Origin: Levilactobacillus zymae
GTDB taxonomy: Bacteria > Bacillota > Bacilli > Lactobacillales > Lactobacillaceae
Direction: 5' to 3'
DNA length: 64,000 nucleotides
NCBI RefSeq assembly: GCF_032190635.1
Contig: NZ_JAVLAS010000001.1
Span: forward strand, 620,001-684,000
The position numbers and the translations under genes were made by a program. The notes below the pieces were generated by a model. The model ran no database searches. It was not told the origin of the DNA and worked only from the letters and a program-made list of their open reading frames with translations. This document shows positions 8,448 through 17,146 of this stretch, piece by piece (the first letter of the stretch is position 1; each line of letters opens with the position of its first letter).

Positions 8448-10535
8448 TTGAGTCGCAAGTTTCTTTTTCTGGTGATTTCTGTGTTGTTGGCGATTGGCGG
8501 GTTTATTTGGATCCGGCAGACGGAAAGTGTGGCGGAAATTCGTCAGGCAGAGGCGTTAACAACGTTGCCATCATCGCAATATCGGCTCTTTTCCATTCCC
8601 AAGGTACCAACGTCTAAAAAGAGTTATCAGCAAATTATAACGAGTTTAAACCGAGCGGCTCAGCACACCCAGACCACCTATTTGAAGCGACAAGTTGATT
8701 ATGGATGGAATCAGGTGCATCAGCAAATCCGTTATGATCAGTCCACAACTAAAGTTTATTTGCAGGTCTCTTCCACCAAAGAAATTAAACGATTTTCGAA
8801 AATAGATGGTTATAATCCGGCTAAAGGCGGGCTAATAGCAACTATTAAGCCTTTAGGGTTTACATCGAGGGTAATGCCAATTCAAGATAGCCTACGTGGT
8901 CAGCACCGTGAGGGAGATTACTATTTAAACAGTCGTCAGCCGGGAAAGTATGAAGAGTTTCTGACATTAGGTGCCAAATATCTTAGTCAGGCAACGGGAA
9001 AGCATTATCAAGCGCGTGACTTTCATCCAGGGAAAGAGTACGGAACAACATCTGTGAACTTTGATGAGCCAGATTTGTCTACATATCAGTCCACAACGGT
9101 TATTTTTCTATTACTTTTTACGGTTATTCTCATTCTCGGAAGTAATCAGCGTATTGCTATTTATCGATTGAATGGGTATACCACGCAGAAAATATTTAAT
9201 CATATTTATGGGAAAGTTGTGTTGTTCTCACTGGCATTAGTGGTGATGGATTTGCTAATCATTCATGGCTTAGGGTGGCCAGTCGTGCCCCAAGACCTCA
9301 TTGGGGTGCTGGCGTTGATGGTCACAGACTTTGGAATGGCTTGGTTGACGATTCTCTTGTTAAAGTATTCGTCAAGCAGTCATCAAATGAAACGCATGAA
9401 TTACAATCACCTTACTTTCTTAGGCTTATATCTAGTTAAAGCTTTCTTTATTATTTATATGTTTGTTGGCTTTATTCCGGTTCTACAGGTTGCAACGGGG
9501 TCGTATGACGTGTTAGCGAGTCAGCATCGAACAAAACGACCGGGCGATTACTACGGTGTTTTCTACCCCTATGCGAATGGAAATAACAGCACCAATGGGA
9601 TTACTCAAGATTTTATTAATCAGCTTGACGAAACCATGTACCCCGTTGTGAATCGGCGGGGGAGCTTACTGATGGATGATAGTTACATTCATCAGGACAT
9701 TGCGAATTATTACAAATACTTGATCGTTAACCCGAATTATTTAAAACGTTATCCAATCCTAGATACAGCGCGACAAAAAATTAGTGTACCCAATAAAACT
9801 AATAAAATTTGGCTACTAGTCCCAACCAATAAGCAAGGAGAGGTTCGCCAGTTAATTCGGGGCATTCAAGATGGTGAACGGGAAAACCTTGGCTACCGGC
9901 CACCCGTAAAAGTCGTGTATTTTTCAAACACCCAGAAGATTACGGACCTAATGACCCCATCGAAAATTACGGATTGGCCACTATTGGTCACTACTCCTGA
10001 TAGTACATCGGCGGTGGACCGCAACATTATGAATGGTGAAGGATTGCAGGACGATTTGCGCGTCCCTGTTAAGGGGGGACTGGCAAAGACATATCGCTCG
10101 TACAGACCTAGTTTGTTGCGTTATAACTACAGTGATAATTATCCGCAATTAATTTATACCAAAGATATCCCGATGGAAGATTTGAGAATTGATGTTGGGA
10201 GCTTGAAACAGAGTGCATTAGAGCTAACACTTAGCTTGTTGGTGACCTTCTTTTTAACGGGATATATTACTTTGATTTATTTTCGGACAAATCAGGAAAA
10301 ACTAATTATCAAACGAATTAATGGTTATAGCTTGTTGAAAACTTATCGACCACTGGTTCTAATGATACTTTTACAAATGGCTATTATGGCGGGAATAACG
10401 ATAGTTAATCATGGCTTCAACGGTGATTACTGGGTACTGAATGGGCTGGTAACTTTAGCAGAATTCTTGATATGGCTTAGTATGGCTCATCGACTAGAAC
10501 GAGAAAAGACAAAGGAGTTGCTGAATGACAACTAA
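8448..10535 (+). CDS. Lactococcin-972-type ABC transporter permease (DUF1430-like)
   Basis: 695-residue membrane protein resembling the bacteriocin-associated integral membrane proteins of the lactococcin 972 group. One TM at the extreme N terminus (FLFLVISVLLAIGGFIWI), a large extracytoplasmic domain (~30-210), a three-to-four-TM block (~215-350), a second extracytoplasmic domain (~350-585) and a final three-TM block give an FtsX/MacB-like layout. The start is TTG 8448, supported by GGAG 7 nt upstream. It overlaps the ATPase gene by 11 nt. Base composition is visibly more A+T-rich than its neighbours, suggesting horizontal acquisition. No bacteriocin precursor gene is adjacent, so it may give immunity or export an unlinked peptide. 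Confidence 0.8.
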   Translation: MSRKFLFLVISVLLAIGGFIWIRQTESVAEIRQAEALTTLPSSQYRLFSIPKVPTSKKSYQQIITSLNRAAQHTQTTYLKRQVDYGWNQVHQQIRYDQSTTKVYLQVSSTKEIKRFSKIDGYNPAKGGLIATIKPLGFTSRVMPIQDSLRGQHREGDYYLNSRQPGKYEEFLTLGAKYLSQATGKHYQARDFHPGKEYGTTSVNFDEPDLSTYQSTTVIFLLLFTVILILGSNQRIAIYRLNGYTTQKIFNHIYGKVVLFSLALVVMDLLIIHGLGWPVVPQDLIGVLALMVTDFGMAWLTILLLKYSSSSHQMKRMNYNHLTFLGLYLVKAFFIIYMFVGFIPVLQVATGSYDVLASQHRTKRPGDYYGVFYPYANGNNSTNGITQDFINQLDETMYPVVNRRGSLLMDDSYIHQDIANYYKYLIVNPNYLKRYPILDTARQKISVPNKTNKIWLLVPTNKQGEVRQLIRGIQDGERENLGYRPPVKVVYFSNTQKITDLMTPSKITDWPLLVTTPDSTSAVDRNIMNGEGLQDDLRVPVKGGLAKTYRSYRPSLLRYNYSDNYPQLIYTKDIPMEDLRIDVGSLKQSALELTLSLLVTFFLTGYITLIYFRTNQEKLIIKRINGYSLLKTYRPLVLMILLQMAIMAGITIVNHGFNGDYWVLNGLVTLAEFLIWLSMAHRLEREKTKELLNDN

Positions 10536-11193
10536 TGAAATTGCGGTAACGGTGGATTCGGTAGTAAAGCAGTATGGTCAGCAGAAAGTTTTTACCAACT
10601 TGAATCTCGTTATTCGCGCCCAAACGCTAACCACTATTTTCGGAAAGAGTGGTGCCGGAAAATCAACGTTACTAAACATGATAGGGGCGCTTGAACCGTT
10701 TGATAGTGGGACAATCAAAGTCTTTGGTCAGCCGATACCGGTTAAGAATTCTAAAGGGGCTTTAGCGTTGCATCGTTCAGTAGTCAGCTATCTTTTTCAG
10801 AACTTTGGCTTGATTGACGACGAGACGGTTGGTCAAAATCTTGAGGTCGGATTGGCTTACGTAAAAGCTAATCGTCAAGAAAAAAAGCAATTAAAACTAA
10901 ACGCATTGCAGGCAGTTCACTTAGACTGTCGGCTGAATACAAAAGTTTACACGTTGTCTGGTGGTGAGCAACAGCGAATTGCCGTGGCGAGAATCCTGTT
11001 AAAACCGTCTAAATTAATTTTGGCAGATGAACCGACGGGGTCCTTAGACCCACAAAATCGCGAAATCATCGCTCAACTCCTGTTAAACTTAAAGGCTGAT
11101 GGTAAGACGGTTGTTATCGTATCTCACGATCACTATTTCGAAGGAATTAGTGATCAAGTTATCGACTTAGATAGTCTACAGAAGATCAATTAA
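10525..11193 (+). CDS. ABC transporter ATP-binding protein, lactococcin-972 export group
   Basis: 222-residue ABC ATPase of the LolD/MacB type, partner of the preceding permease. Walker A is GKSGAGKST (residues ~38-46), the Q-loop is in YLFQNFG, the signature motif is LSGGEQQR (~148-155), Walker B is LILADEP (~168-174), the D-loop follows as TGSLDP and the H-loop is VSHDH. All are intact, so the ATPase should be active. It overlaps the permease gene and is translationally coupled to it. Composition is A+T-rich like the permease. Nothing further in the operon was found; 150 bp of A+T-rich sequence follow. Confidence 0.9.
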   Translation: MTTNEIAVTVDSVVKQYGQQKVFTNLNLVIRAQTLTTIFGKSGAGKSTLLNMIGALEPFDSGTIKVFGQPIPVKNSKGALALHRSVVSYLFQNFGLIDDETVGQNLEVGLAYVKANRQEKKQLKLNALQAVHLDCRLNTKVYTLSGGEQQRIAVARILLKPSKLILADEPTGSLDPQNREIIAQLLLNLKADGKTVVIVSHDHYFEGISDQVIDLDSLQKIN

Positions 11194-11290
11194 GTTAATG
11201 TCCATTTTGAAATTTAGTTAGTGGGTAAAGTAACCGCGGGTTCGGAAACGCTGAATTATTTTAAGCCAGGAAAACGCTAATCATAGCCAG

Positions 11291-11323
11291 AAAAAAACGC
11301 CGCCCGGTGATGCCGAGCGGCGT
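11291..11323 (-). terminator. Terminator of the 80-residue gene
   Basis: Read on the minus strand, AACGCCGCTCGG pairs with CCGGGCGGCGTT (one mismatch) and is followed by T7. Confidence 0.8.
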
Positions 11324-11342
11324 TAGTGGTTTAATTTAAAGT

Positions 11343-11585
11343 TTAGACCAGCATCCAGTCATACGAGAGGAGTTGGTGGAACCGTTCGCCCACCGGGACC
11401 CATAACTTGGTCTTGGCGATGTTGGCAATGGACTCCCAAAACAGGGGGTCCCGGCGTTCCTTATCGCTCAGGTTAATGTTGACGTAACGCCCAGCTTCCG
11501 TCTTCGCAATCACGTAAGGGTAGAAGACCTTGGTAATCTGGGCGGGGGTAATGGTGTGGATTTGCGGGTTGTTATCAATCAGCAT
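11343..11585 (-). CDS. Small hypothetical protein
   Basis: 80 residues, mixed charge, no membrane segment and no recognised domain. AAAGGAAG lies about 9 nt before the ATG, and a terminator follows on the same strand, which makes it a credible separate gene. It sits just downstream of the histidine kinase gene on the same strand but is separated by its own leader, so a functional link is not shown. Confidence 0.6.
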   Translation of the reverse strand: MLIDNNPQIHTITPAQITKVFYPYVIAKTEAGRYVNINLSDKERRDPLFWESIANIAKTKLWVPVGERFHQLLSYDWMLV

Positions 11586-11677
11586 ATTAAGACGCTTCCT
11601 TTCAGTTGATGAATTCAGTATAGCGGAAACATCGGCTGAAAGTTATCGCTTTTCGTTAAGGATTGTCTGAGAATTTC

Positions 11678-13045
11678 TTAGGATTGTGGGGCGGCCTGTA
11701 ATGTAACGGTGAAGACGGTTCCTTGGGGCTGGTTCGCTGTCACGGCAATCTGACCCTGGTTGAGCTGAACCAGTTGGGCGACGATTGAGAGGCCAAGACC
11801 GCTACCTTCTACCTGGTTGGAGCGCGAGGCGTCGACCCGGTAGAACCGCTCGAAGATGTGCTGGCGGTCGGCGTCACTGACACCCCGCCCGTGGTCGGCC
11901 ACGGCCAGAGTCACGGTGTTTTCGGCCTGGGCTACGGTGACCGTGATGCCTTGGTCGTCCGGCGAATACTTGTGGGCGTTGTCTAATAGGGCGGTCAGAA
12001 TCTGGTGCAACATGTCGGTGTCGCCCAGCGCCATGGCCGGGTGGTCCGGCCCGTCAAAGGTCAGTGGTTGCGAGACTAATGGCTGGTAGTGGTTGACCAC
12101 GCCCTGCGCCAGGGTCGCCACGTCGAGGGCTTGAAGGTCGACGGTGGCCCGATCGGCGCGCGAGAGGTGGAGCAGGTTTTCAATCAGGTGTTGCATCCGC
12201 AGGGACTCCTGGTCGATGAAGCCCAACGACTCGGGGATGACCTCGGGGTGCTTGGCGCTGTGGCGTTCAATTAACTTGATGTTGCCCCGAATCGTGGCGA
12301 TGGGCGTACGTAGTTCGTGCGAGGCGTCGGAAATAAACTGGCGCTCGTGACGCAGCCGGTCGTTTTGGGCGGCCAATAATTGGTTGAAGTCTTGGGCTAG
12401 TTGGTTGATTTCCACGGGTTCGGTGGGTTGCGGGAGCTTGGGTTGAGTGACCTCGGGGTTGGCCGCCGCCTGTTGGGCCGCGTGGGCCAGCTCGATGGTC
12501 GGCTGACTGATGCGGTTGGCTAGCCGCCGAACAAAGAGCAGGCCAATCAGGAGACTCAGGCCGATGGCGATGATCAGCACAGCAATCAACACGTGCAGGT
12601 TGCCCAACAGAACGTGCATCCCGATGTAGAGCAGGTAGGTTTTATTGCCCGCGGTCAGGGTTTCCGAGAAGTAGAGGCCCATCTTCTTGATGTAGATCAG
12701 GTGGGTGAACGGGACCTGCCAGCTGCCGGTGAGCGTCGGGTTTTTCCCGTTGGGGAGCAGCGAGGTGGTGGAGCCGTTGGTGTTCTTGATTAAAATGAAG
12801 GTGTTGTGGGAGTTCAGCCCACTGCCCCGGTTGACGGTCAACCAATCTTGAAAATTACTGACCTGGGTGACTTGCAGGTTGGCACTGAGCCGCGCGGCCT
12901 GTTCCTGGGCCCGCACCAGCTGGTCGATCGTCAGGGTCACGGAGACGGTCAACACGATGATTAGCCCGATGGTCAACAGGAGACTGGTAAACGACCGGCG
13001 GATGATATCCGCGTAGGAACGCGGTGGTTGAGCAACTTTTTTCAT
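11678..13045 (-). CDS. Sensor histidine kinase (ArlS-like)
   Basis: 455-residue membrane histidine kinase. TM1 is at about residues 16-37, an extracytoplasmic sensor domain spans ~38-145, TM2 ~146-167, then HAMP (~168-222), HisKA with the phosphorylated His in ISDASHELRTPIA (~245), and HATPase_c with N box DNAHKYS, G1 DHGRGV and G2 GSGLGLS. Key residues are intact. It starts on the last base of the response regulator stop (TGATG overlap), so the two are translationally coupled. Domain order and the similarity of the regulator suggest ArlS, which in related bacteria links envelope or metal stress to surface properties; the signal cannot be read here. Confidence 0.9.
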   Translation of the reverse strand: MKKVAQPPRSYADIIRRSFTSLLLTIGLIIVLTVSVTLTIDQLVRAQEQAARLSANLQVTQVSNFQDWLTVNRGSGLNSHNTFILIKNTNGSTTSLLPNGKNPTLTGSWQVPFTHLIYIKKMGLYFSETLTAGNKTYLLYIGMHVLLGNLHVLIAVLIIAIGLSLLIGLLFVRRLANRISQPTIELAHAAQQAAANPEVTQPKLPQPTEPVEINQLAQDFNQLLAAQNDRLRHERQFISDASHELRTPIATIRGNIKLIERHSAKHPEVIPESLGFIDQESLRMQHLIENLLHLSRADRATVDLQALDVATLAQGVVNHYQPLVSQPLTFDGPDHPAMALGDTDMLHQILTALLDNAHKYSPDDQGITVTVAQAENTVTLAVADHGRGVSDADRQHIFERFYRVDASRSNQVEGSGLGLSIVAQLVQLNQGQIAVTANQPQGTVFTVTLQAAPQS

Positions 13046-13737
13046 CAGGCATCAGCTTCCTTTAAACTGTAGCCGACACCGCGAATTGTGTGGAACAACG
13101 GCGGCAGGTCGGCCACGTCGATTTTGTTACGCAGGTAGCCGATGTAGACATCGACCACGTTTTGTTGTCCCAGGAAGTCGACCCCCCAGACGTTGTCGAG
13201 CAGTTCGTCGCGGGTGAAGACTTGGCCGGGATGACGCATCAAGAAGAGGAGTAAGTCGTATTCCCGTTGGGTCAGTTGTAAGGTCTCGGTGCCCCGGGTG
13301 ACCTGGCGGGTCTTGGTGACCAGGGTCAGGTCGGCCACGTGGTAGGTCTGGTCCAGGCCGCTTTGGTGGGCGGTACGCCGTTGGATGACCCGAATGCGGG
13401 CCAGGAGTTCTTCGATTTCAAACGGTTTGGTGATGTAGTCGTCGGCCCCGTTGTCCAGGCCGGTGACCTTGTCGCCCAGATAATCGCGGGCGGTCATCAT
13501 GATGACGGGCAGTTCGTCGTGTTTACGGATGCGCCGCAGGACCTCCATGCCGTCCATCTTCGGCAACATCCAGTCGAGCAGCACCAATAGAAGGTCATCT
13601 TTGTGCTGCTGATAGGTTTCCCAGGCGGCTTCCCCGTCAGCGGCGGTTAAGACCTGAAAATCTTCGAACGTTAATTCTTTGGCCACGTAACTGGCGAGGC
13701 CTTCTTCATCTTCGACTAATAAAATGGTATTTTTCAT
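13045..13737 (-). CDS. OmpR-family response regulator (ArlR-like)
   Basis: 230-residue regulator. The receiver domain (1-120) has acidic pocket residues in LLVEDEEG, the phosphoacceptor Asp in LLDWMLPKMDG (~54), a conserved Thr in MMTARD and Lys in YITKPFE; the C-terminal winged helix (~130-228) has the OmpR signature LTQREYDLLLFLMRHPG and VDVYIGYLRNKID. AGGAG precedes the ATG. It is first in a two-gene operon with the kinase. The ~220 bp upstream, up to the IS30 element, holds the promoter region; I could not assign -35/-10 with confidence. Confidence 0.9.
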   Translation of the reverse strand: MKNTILLVEDEEGLASYVAKELTFEDFQVLTAADGEAAWETYQQHKDDLLLVLLDWMLPKMDGMEVLRRIRKHDELPVIMMTARDYLGDKVTGLDNGADDYITKPFEIEELLARIRVIQRRTAHQSGLDQTYHVADLTLVTKTRQVTRGTETLQLTQREYDLLLFLMRHPGQVFTRDELLDNVWGVDFLGQQNVVDVYIGYLRNKIDVADLPPLFHTIRGVGYSLKEADA

Positions 13738-13959
13738 AGGGAAAAAACTCCTTTAGTGACGAGAATAGTGACGGGGACCGGGCGCCCCCCTTAATAGGTA
13801 AAGCTTACCCCGGAGAGCTTAACAAATACCAGTAAGTTAGAAATTTTATCCGTTAAGGTGAGAAAATAAGTGGCCCACTTAAAGAATGAATCCAGCGCTA
13901 TGAGTGGGTTTAACCGTATTTTAGCATGTTAACCGGTTTCGAAAATAAGAAATTCATAT

Positions 13960-15008
13960 TTTAAGCTGGCAAATTACAAGTTTAATCCGAACAAGCCCGG
14001 AATCTTTCAATGGCAGTCTGTTGATGATGTATTTTTAATGGTCGTTGATTAATTAGTTCAAGTGCTGCTAGGATCTCATCAGTCGTTACTTGGCTAAAAT
14101 TGGTCTTTTTCGGGAAGAACCAGCGTAACCGTCTATTAAAATATTCATTGGAACCTCGCTCCCATGGTGAATATGGATGGCAAAAATAAACTTTGATCTG
14201 ATAATCCTGTTCTAAGGCCTGATAATTGGCAAACTCTTTACCATGATCAACAGTAATGGATTTTACTTGGGGACCGAAGGCCCCCATAAACTTGCCAAAG
14301 GCGGTGTTTAGAGCCTTAGCCGTTCTATTAGGGGCTTTGATGGCCCATAGAAGTCGGGTCTTACGTTCTACGAATGTAACCAGACATGATCGTGACTCAC
14401 TTCGACTAGAAAGCACCGTATCTACTTCCCAATGACCAAAAGCTAACCGTTGATTAACAGTTGTTGGCCGTTGTTCGATGGAAGTCCCACTTGTAAATTT
14501 CCCACGATTTTCGCTCACTCGGTGCTGGCGGACATTCCGATTGGGTAGATCAGTCAATTTGAAGGGGAGCCAGCCACGATTAAGCCAATTATAAATTGAC
14601 GCAGTGCTCAAGTTATAAGCGGCCGCAATGGTTTCTGGTGACCAGGTTAATCGTAAGTGATTGGTAATTAAAGTCGCTAATGCTGCCGTCAGCATCGAAC
14701 GACGACCGCAATTCCGCCTTTTGCGATCTGCATCTTGCTGAGCTAATTCTGGATCATAAGGTTTAACCCGGTCCAACTCATAGCTAATCGTAGCTTTGGC
14801 GACGCCTAAGGCGTCAGCCATTACTTGGTAAGATTTATTCCCCTCATTGACCAGTTGTGCTAGTGCGCCACGTTGAAAACGTGATAAAGTAGATGTACCC
14901 AAAGTAATCACTCCCTATATTGGTTGGAATTAGCTACTACCATTGTAAGTGATTGCTTTGGGCTTTTTAATTTCTGTTCGGATTAATTATAGAATTTGCC
15001 AGCTTAAA
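13960..15008 (-). mobile_element. IS30-family insertion sequence
   Basis: A ~1.05-kb element bounded by imperfect inverted repeats of about 35 bp. The left end (from 13960) reads TTTAAGCTGGCAAATT, then 6 different bases, then TTAATCCGAACA; the right end (to 15008) carries the inverse of both blocks around a different 6-base centre. It encodes one transposase. No convincing 2-3 bp target duplication is visible outside these ends, so the outer limits may be off by a few bases or the site has drifted. It lies between the response-regulator promoter region and a small secreted-protein gene. Confidence 0.88.
13982..14911 (-). CDS. IS30-family transposase
   Basis: About 309 residues, full length for the family. 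The N-terminal HTH (~10-50, FQRGALAQLVNEG...VAKATISYEL) binds the ends; the DDE catalytic core contains Asp in HWEVDTVLSS, Asp in SITVDHGKEF and Glu in WERGSNEYFNRRLRWFFPK, the last being the IS30 hallmark. No stop or frameshift, so it should be active. The GTG at 14911 directly abuts AGGGA, leaving no spacer; TTG three codons later has AGGGAG 8 nt upstream and is the more likely start. Confidence 0.93.
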   Translation of the reverse strand: MITLGTSTLSRFQRGALAQLVNEGNKSYQVMADALGVAKATISYELDRVKPYDPELAQQDADRKRRNCGRRSMLTAALATLITNHLRLTWSPETIAAAYNLSTASIYNWLNRGWLPFKLTDLPNRNVRQHRVSENRGKFTSGTSIEQRPTTVNQRLAFGHWEVDTVLSSRSESRSCLVTFVERKTRLLWAIKAPNRTAKALNTAFGKFMGAFGPQVKSITVDHGKEFANYQALEQDYQIKVYFCHPYSPWERGSNEYFNRRLRWFFPKKTNFSQVTTDEILAALELINQRPLKIHHQQTAIERFRACSD

Positions 15009-15102
15009 GAAGCTTCAAGATTTGGTGGGGCGCGCGATGGTATAACTAATACATCGAAAGCGAACAGCTTAACCCTAACAAATCCATTGAGGAGTGGTAA
15101 TT

Positions 15103-15390
15103 ATGAAAAAATTAACGTCAATGATCAAAAAGGTACTCTTAGGAACGATGACGGCAACGATGCTGATGGCAACTTCCGCGGGAGCTTCCGCCGCAACCAA
15201 GACCACGGTGACGGCCGAACCCGTCCAAGCCACGATCACCTTAAATGAGCGGCCCGCCGCCACGGTTCAGATGACGAAAATCCACCTCAAACGGACGAGT
15301 GCTAAGCAACTTTCGACGCAGGTCCAAACGGCGGTTGATGCCAGTGCGTTGAACCTAGACCAAAAGCACAAGGACAGCCAGCTGAAATAA
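15103..15390 (+). CDS. Small secreted protein
   Basis: 95 residues. The basic start (MKKLTSMIKK) and hydrophobic core LLGTMTATMLMATSAGA lead to a likely signal peptidase site near ASAA (about residue 31). The mature ~62 residues are threonine/lysine/alanine-rich with no cysteine and no recognised domain. ATG 15103 is favoured over GTG 15094 because GAGGAG then sits 8 nt upstream. The IS30 right end lies only 95 bp upstream, so the element may have replaced or altered its promoter. The mature peptide is small and basic, but no processing or export genes are adjacent. Confidence 0.7.
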   Translation: MKKLTSMIKKVLLGTMTATMLMATSAGASAATKTTVTAEPVQATITLNERPAATVQMTKIHLKRTSAKQLSTQVQTAVDASALNLDQKHKDSQLK

Positions 15391-15455
15391 CCCCCAGTTT
15401 TCCCCCTCTCAAGTTTCTTCCTCCAAACCAAACAGTAGACTAGAAGACTAAAGAC

Positions 15456-15487
15456 CAGTAGCGGCGGGACCGTTACTGATTTTTTGT
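15456..15487 (+). terminator. Terminator after small secreted protein gene
   Basis: CAGTAGCGG / CCGTTACTG (one wobble) followed by T6. Confidence 0.8.
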
Positions 15488-15607
15488 CTGAGCAACTTTT
15501 TAGACTTTACTCAGAAATTACGTTTGTTAGGGGCACTCAATTTGTTCATAGCGTCCAAAATACAGTAAGAAGGGGATTGCTCTGAGTCAAGTAGACGGGG
15601 CAATCTA

Positions 15608-15648
15608 AAATGGCATGACACCGAAATACTTTCGGAATCATGCCATTT
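15608..15648. other. Long intergenic hairpin (probable bidirectional terminator)
   Basis: AAATGGCATGA pairs perfectly with TCATGCCATTT, with an inner CCGAAA / TTTCGG stem. It lies in the 446-bp space between the small secreted protein and the convergent tetR gene; the remainder of that space shows nothing else I can name. Confidence 0.55.
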
Positions 15649-15836
15649 AAGAGTGCTTAACGCTGCTTGGCGTTAGCTAATCCGTTCAGCGGTAAATTTG
15701 CTCGCTAGACCATTGCCCCCTTCGCGTGATGCTTGATGAACTAGAAAAAGAAAGTTTTAAACGCCACTCGTAATTTTGGGGGTGAATGCCAAATTGAGGT
15801 AAGGGATTATCGCAGGTTGTCTGAGCGTCAAAGGTA

Positions 15837-16427
15837 TCAGTGTGTCGGTCGACAATAAACGGGTAATAAAATGTTGTCCACGATATCTGTCACTTGCGCT
15901 GAGGTCAACGTCCCCGTGAAGATAAGTTGTCGAATCAGCATGACCGCGGGTAAAGATTTCTGTGTCGGATTGGCGGCTTGTTGAATCTCGCCGCGGTTAA
16001 TCGCGTGGTTTAGAATATCGGGTAGTTGTTGGGTAATCCAATTTTCGTCGCTCACGACTAGCTGCAACGTACTTAGATTCAAATTAGCCACGGATGTCGC
16101 CAGCAAATCACTAATCAGCGCTTGCCAGGTCGTCGCTGGCATTGCGGAGATGACGGGGATAAACCGTGACAGCAGGCTCATTAAGTCTTCACGTAGTGTG
16201 CCCGTATTTGGTAGCGTGGTATCCACCGAAATGTGTTGATGTTCTAATGCCGCTGCCACCAAAAGGGGCTTGTTGGCCCAACGGCGATAAATAGTGTTTT
16301 TGTTTGTGTGTGCTTGCTCAGCAACTGCCGACATTGTGAGCTCTGCATAGCCTTGTTCTGCCAATAGTTTCCATGCAGCGGAAAGAATCGCATGATTTAA
16401 TTCTTTACCATATCTACGGTCTGCCAT
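15837..16427 (-). CDS. TetR-family repressor of the adjacent ABC exporter
   Basis: 196-residue TetR-type repressor. The N-terminal HTH covers residues ~8-55: ILSAAWKLLAEQGYAELTMSAVAEQAHTNKNTIYRRW contains the family turn, and its NKNTIYRRW recognition helix is of the TetR_N kind. The C-terminal ligand domain is not specific. GGAGG precedes the ATG. It is the last gene of the ABC ATPase-permease-tetR operon (14-nt gap), and a perfect 17-bp-armed palindrome covers the operon promoter, so negative autoregulation of the whole unit is very likely. The inducer is unknown. Confidence 0.9.
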   Translation of the reverse strand: MADRRYGKELNHAILSAAWKLLAEQGYAELTMSAVAEQAHTNKNTIYRRWANKPLLVAAALEHQHISVDTTLPNTGTLREDLMSLLSRFIPVISAMPATTWQALISDLLATSVANLNLSTLQLVVSDENWITQQLPDILNHAINRGEIQQAANPTQKSLPAVMLIRQLIFTGTLTSAQVTDIVDNILLPVYCRPTH

Positions 16428-16441
16428 AAAAGTTCCTCCAA

Positions 16442-17146
16442 TTATTGTTGATCCTTAACCGTCCACACGTATATTGTACCGTAAATACCTATCAGGCCAA
16501 TTAACACAATTAGAAGATAGCCGATCGAACTTGAAAAGCCGGGGTTAGCCAAATCATAACTGGGAATTACCCACGGGATATATTGTCCCACTGTTTGCCC
16601 CGCAAACATGACCGCAACAATCATGGTTGCAAACGAAAGGGCCGTTGGAATTAAGACAGAACGGGTTAAAGAGGCAATGAACGGCCAAACGAGCGAGAGT
16701 AGAACGTTATAAACAAAGGTTCTGGGCACCACCAGGGTAATCAGATGCCACTGTCCAGCCGGAATGGGTGTCCGCAACCAGAGCCATCCCGTTCCCAATA
16801 GTAAAAGAACCTCTAGCACGGTAATTGCCAGTTCTGACAGCTCGATCGCCAGCATTTTTCCCGCAATGATCGTTTTACGTGAAATGGGTAAGGCCAACAA
16901 GTCTTTAAAGGTTTGGGCGGTGAATTCTTGGGCAAACACCCACGAGCTGAGGGCACCAAACCCAACTAAACCAATTAGCGCGACAATAAACATCAAACCA
17001 CTGTTAGTGAAGTCCGCCCAATTTTGACCGTGCTTGACGAGCAGTAAGAACAGAAAAGCCGCGGCAGAAATTGGGATGAAGCCGGCTCTAAAAATCTTAT
17101 GCATCTCTATGGAAATAACGATGGCCGTTTGTTTAATTATGTGCAT
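16442..17146 (-). CDS. ABC-2 type permease (bacitracin/lantibiotic-immunity style)
   Basis: 234 residues with six hydrophobic segments, the half-transporter size of BcrB/lantibiotic-immunity permeases. Segments such as IVALIGLVGFGALSSWVFA followed by FTAQTFKDLLALPISRKTII resemble the ABC-2 family pattern (F..E...GT...LL..P..R). It overlaps the ATPase gene by 14 nt and has GGAGG within that gene. It likely exports a peptide antibiotic or toxic amphiphile under TetR control. Confidence 0.85.
   Translation of the reverse strand: MHIIKQTAIVISIEMHKIFRAGFIPISAAAFLFLLLVKHGQNWADFTNSGLMFIVALIGLVGFGALSSWVFAQEFTAQTFKDLLALPISRKTIIAGKMLAIELSELAITVLEVLLLLGTGWLWLRTPIPAGQWHLITLVVPRTFVYNVLLSLVWPFIASLTRSVLIPTALSFATMIVAVMFAGQTVGQYIPWVIPSYDLANPGFSSSIGYLLIVLIGLIGIYGTIYVWTVKDQQ

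Noticed and set aside
8372..8617. 81-residue frame as a possible lactococcin-972 precursor
   Set aside because: It overlaps the permease gene in another frame, has no signal peptide and no usable ribosome binding site.
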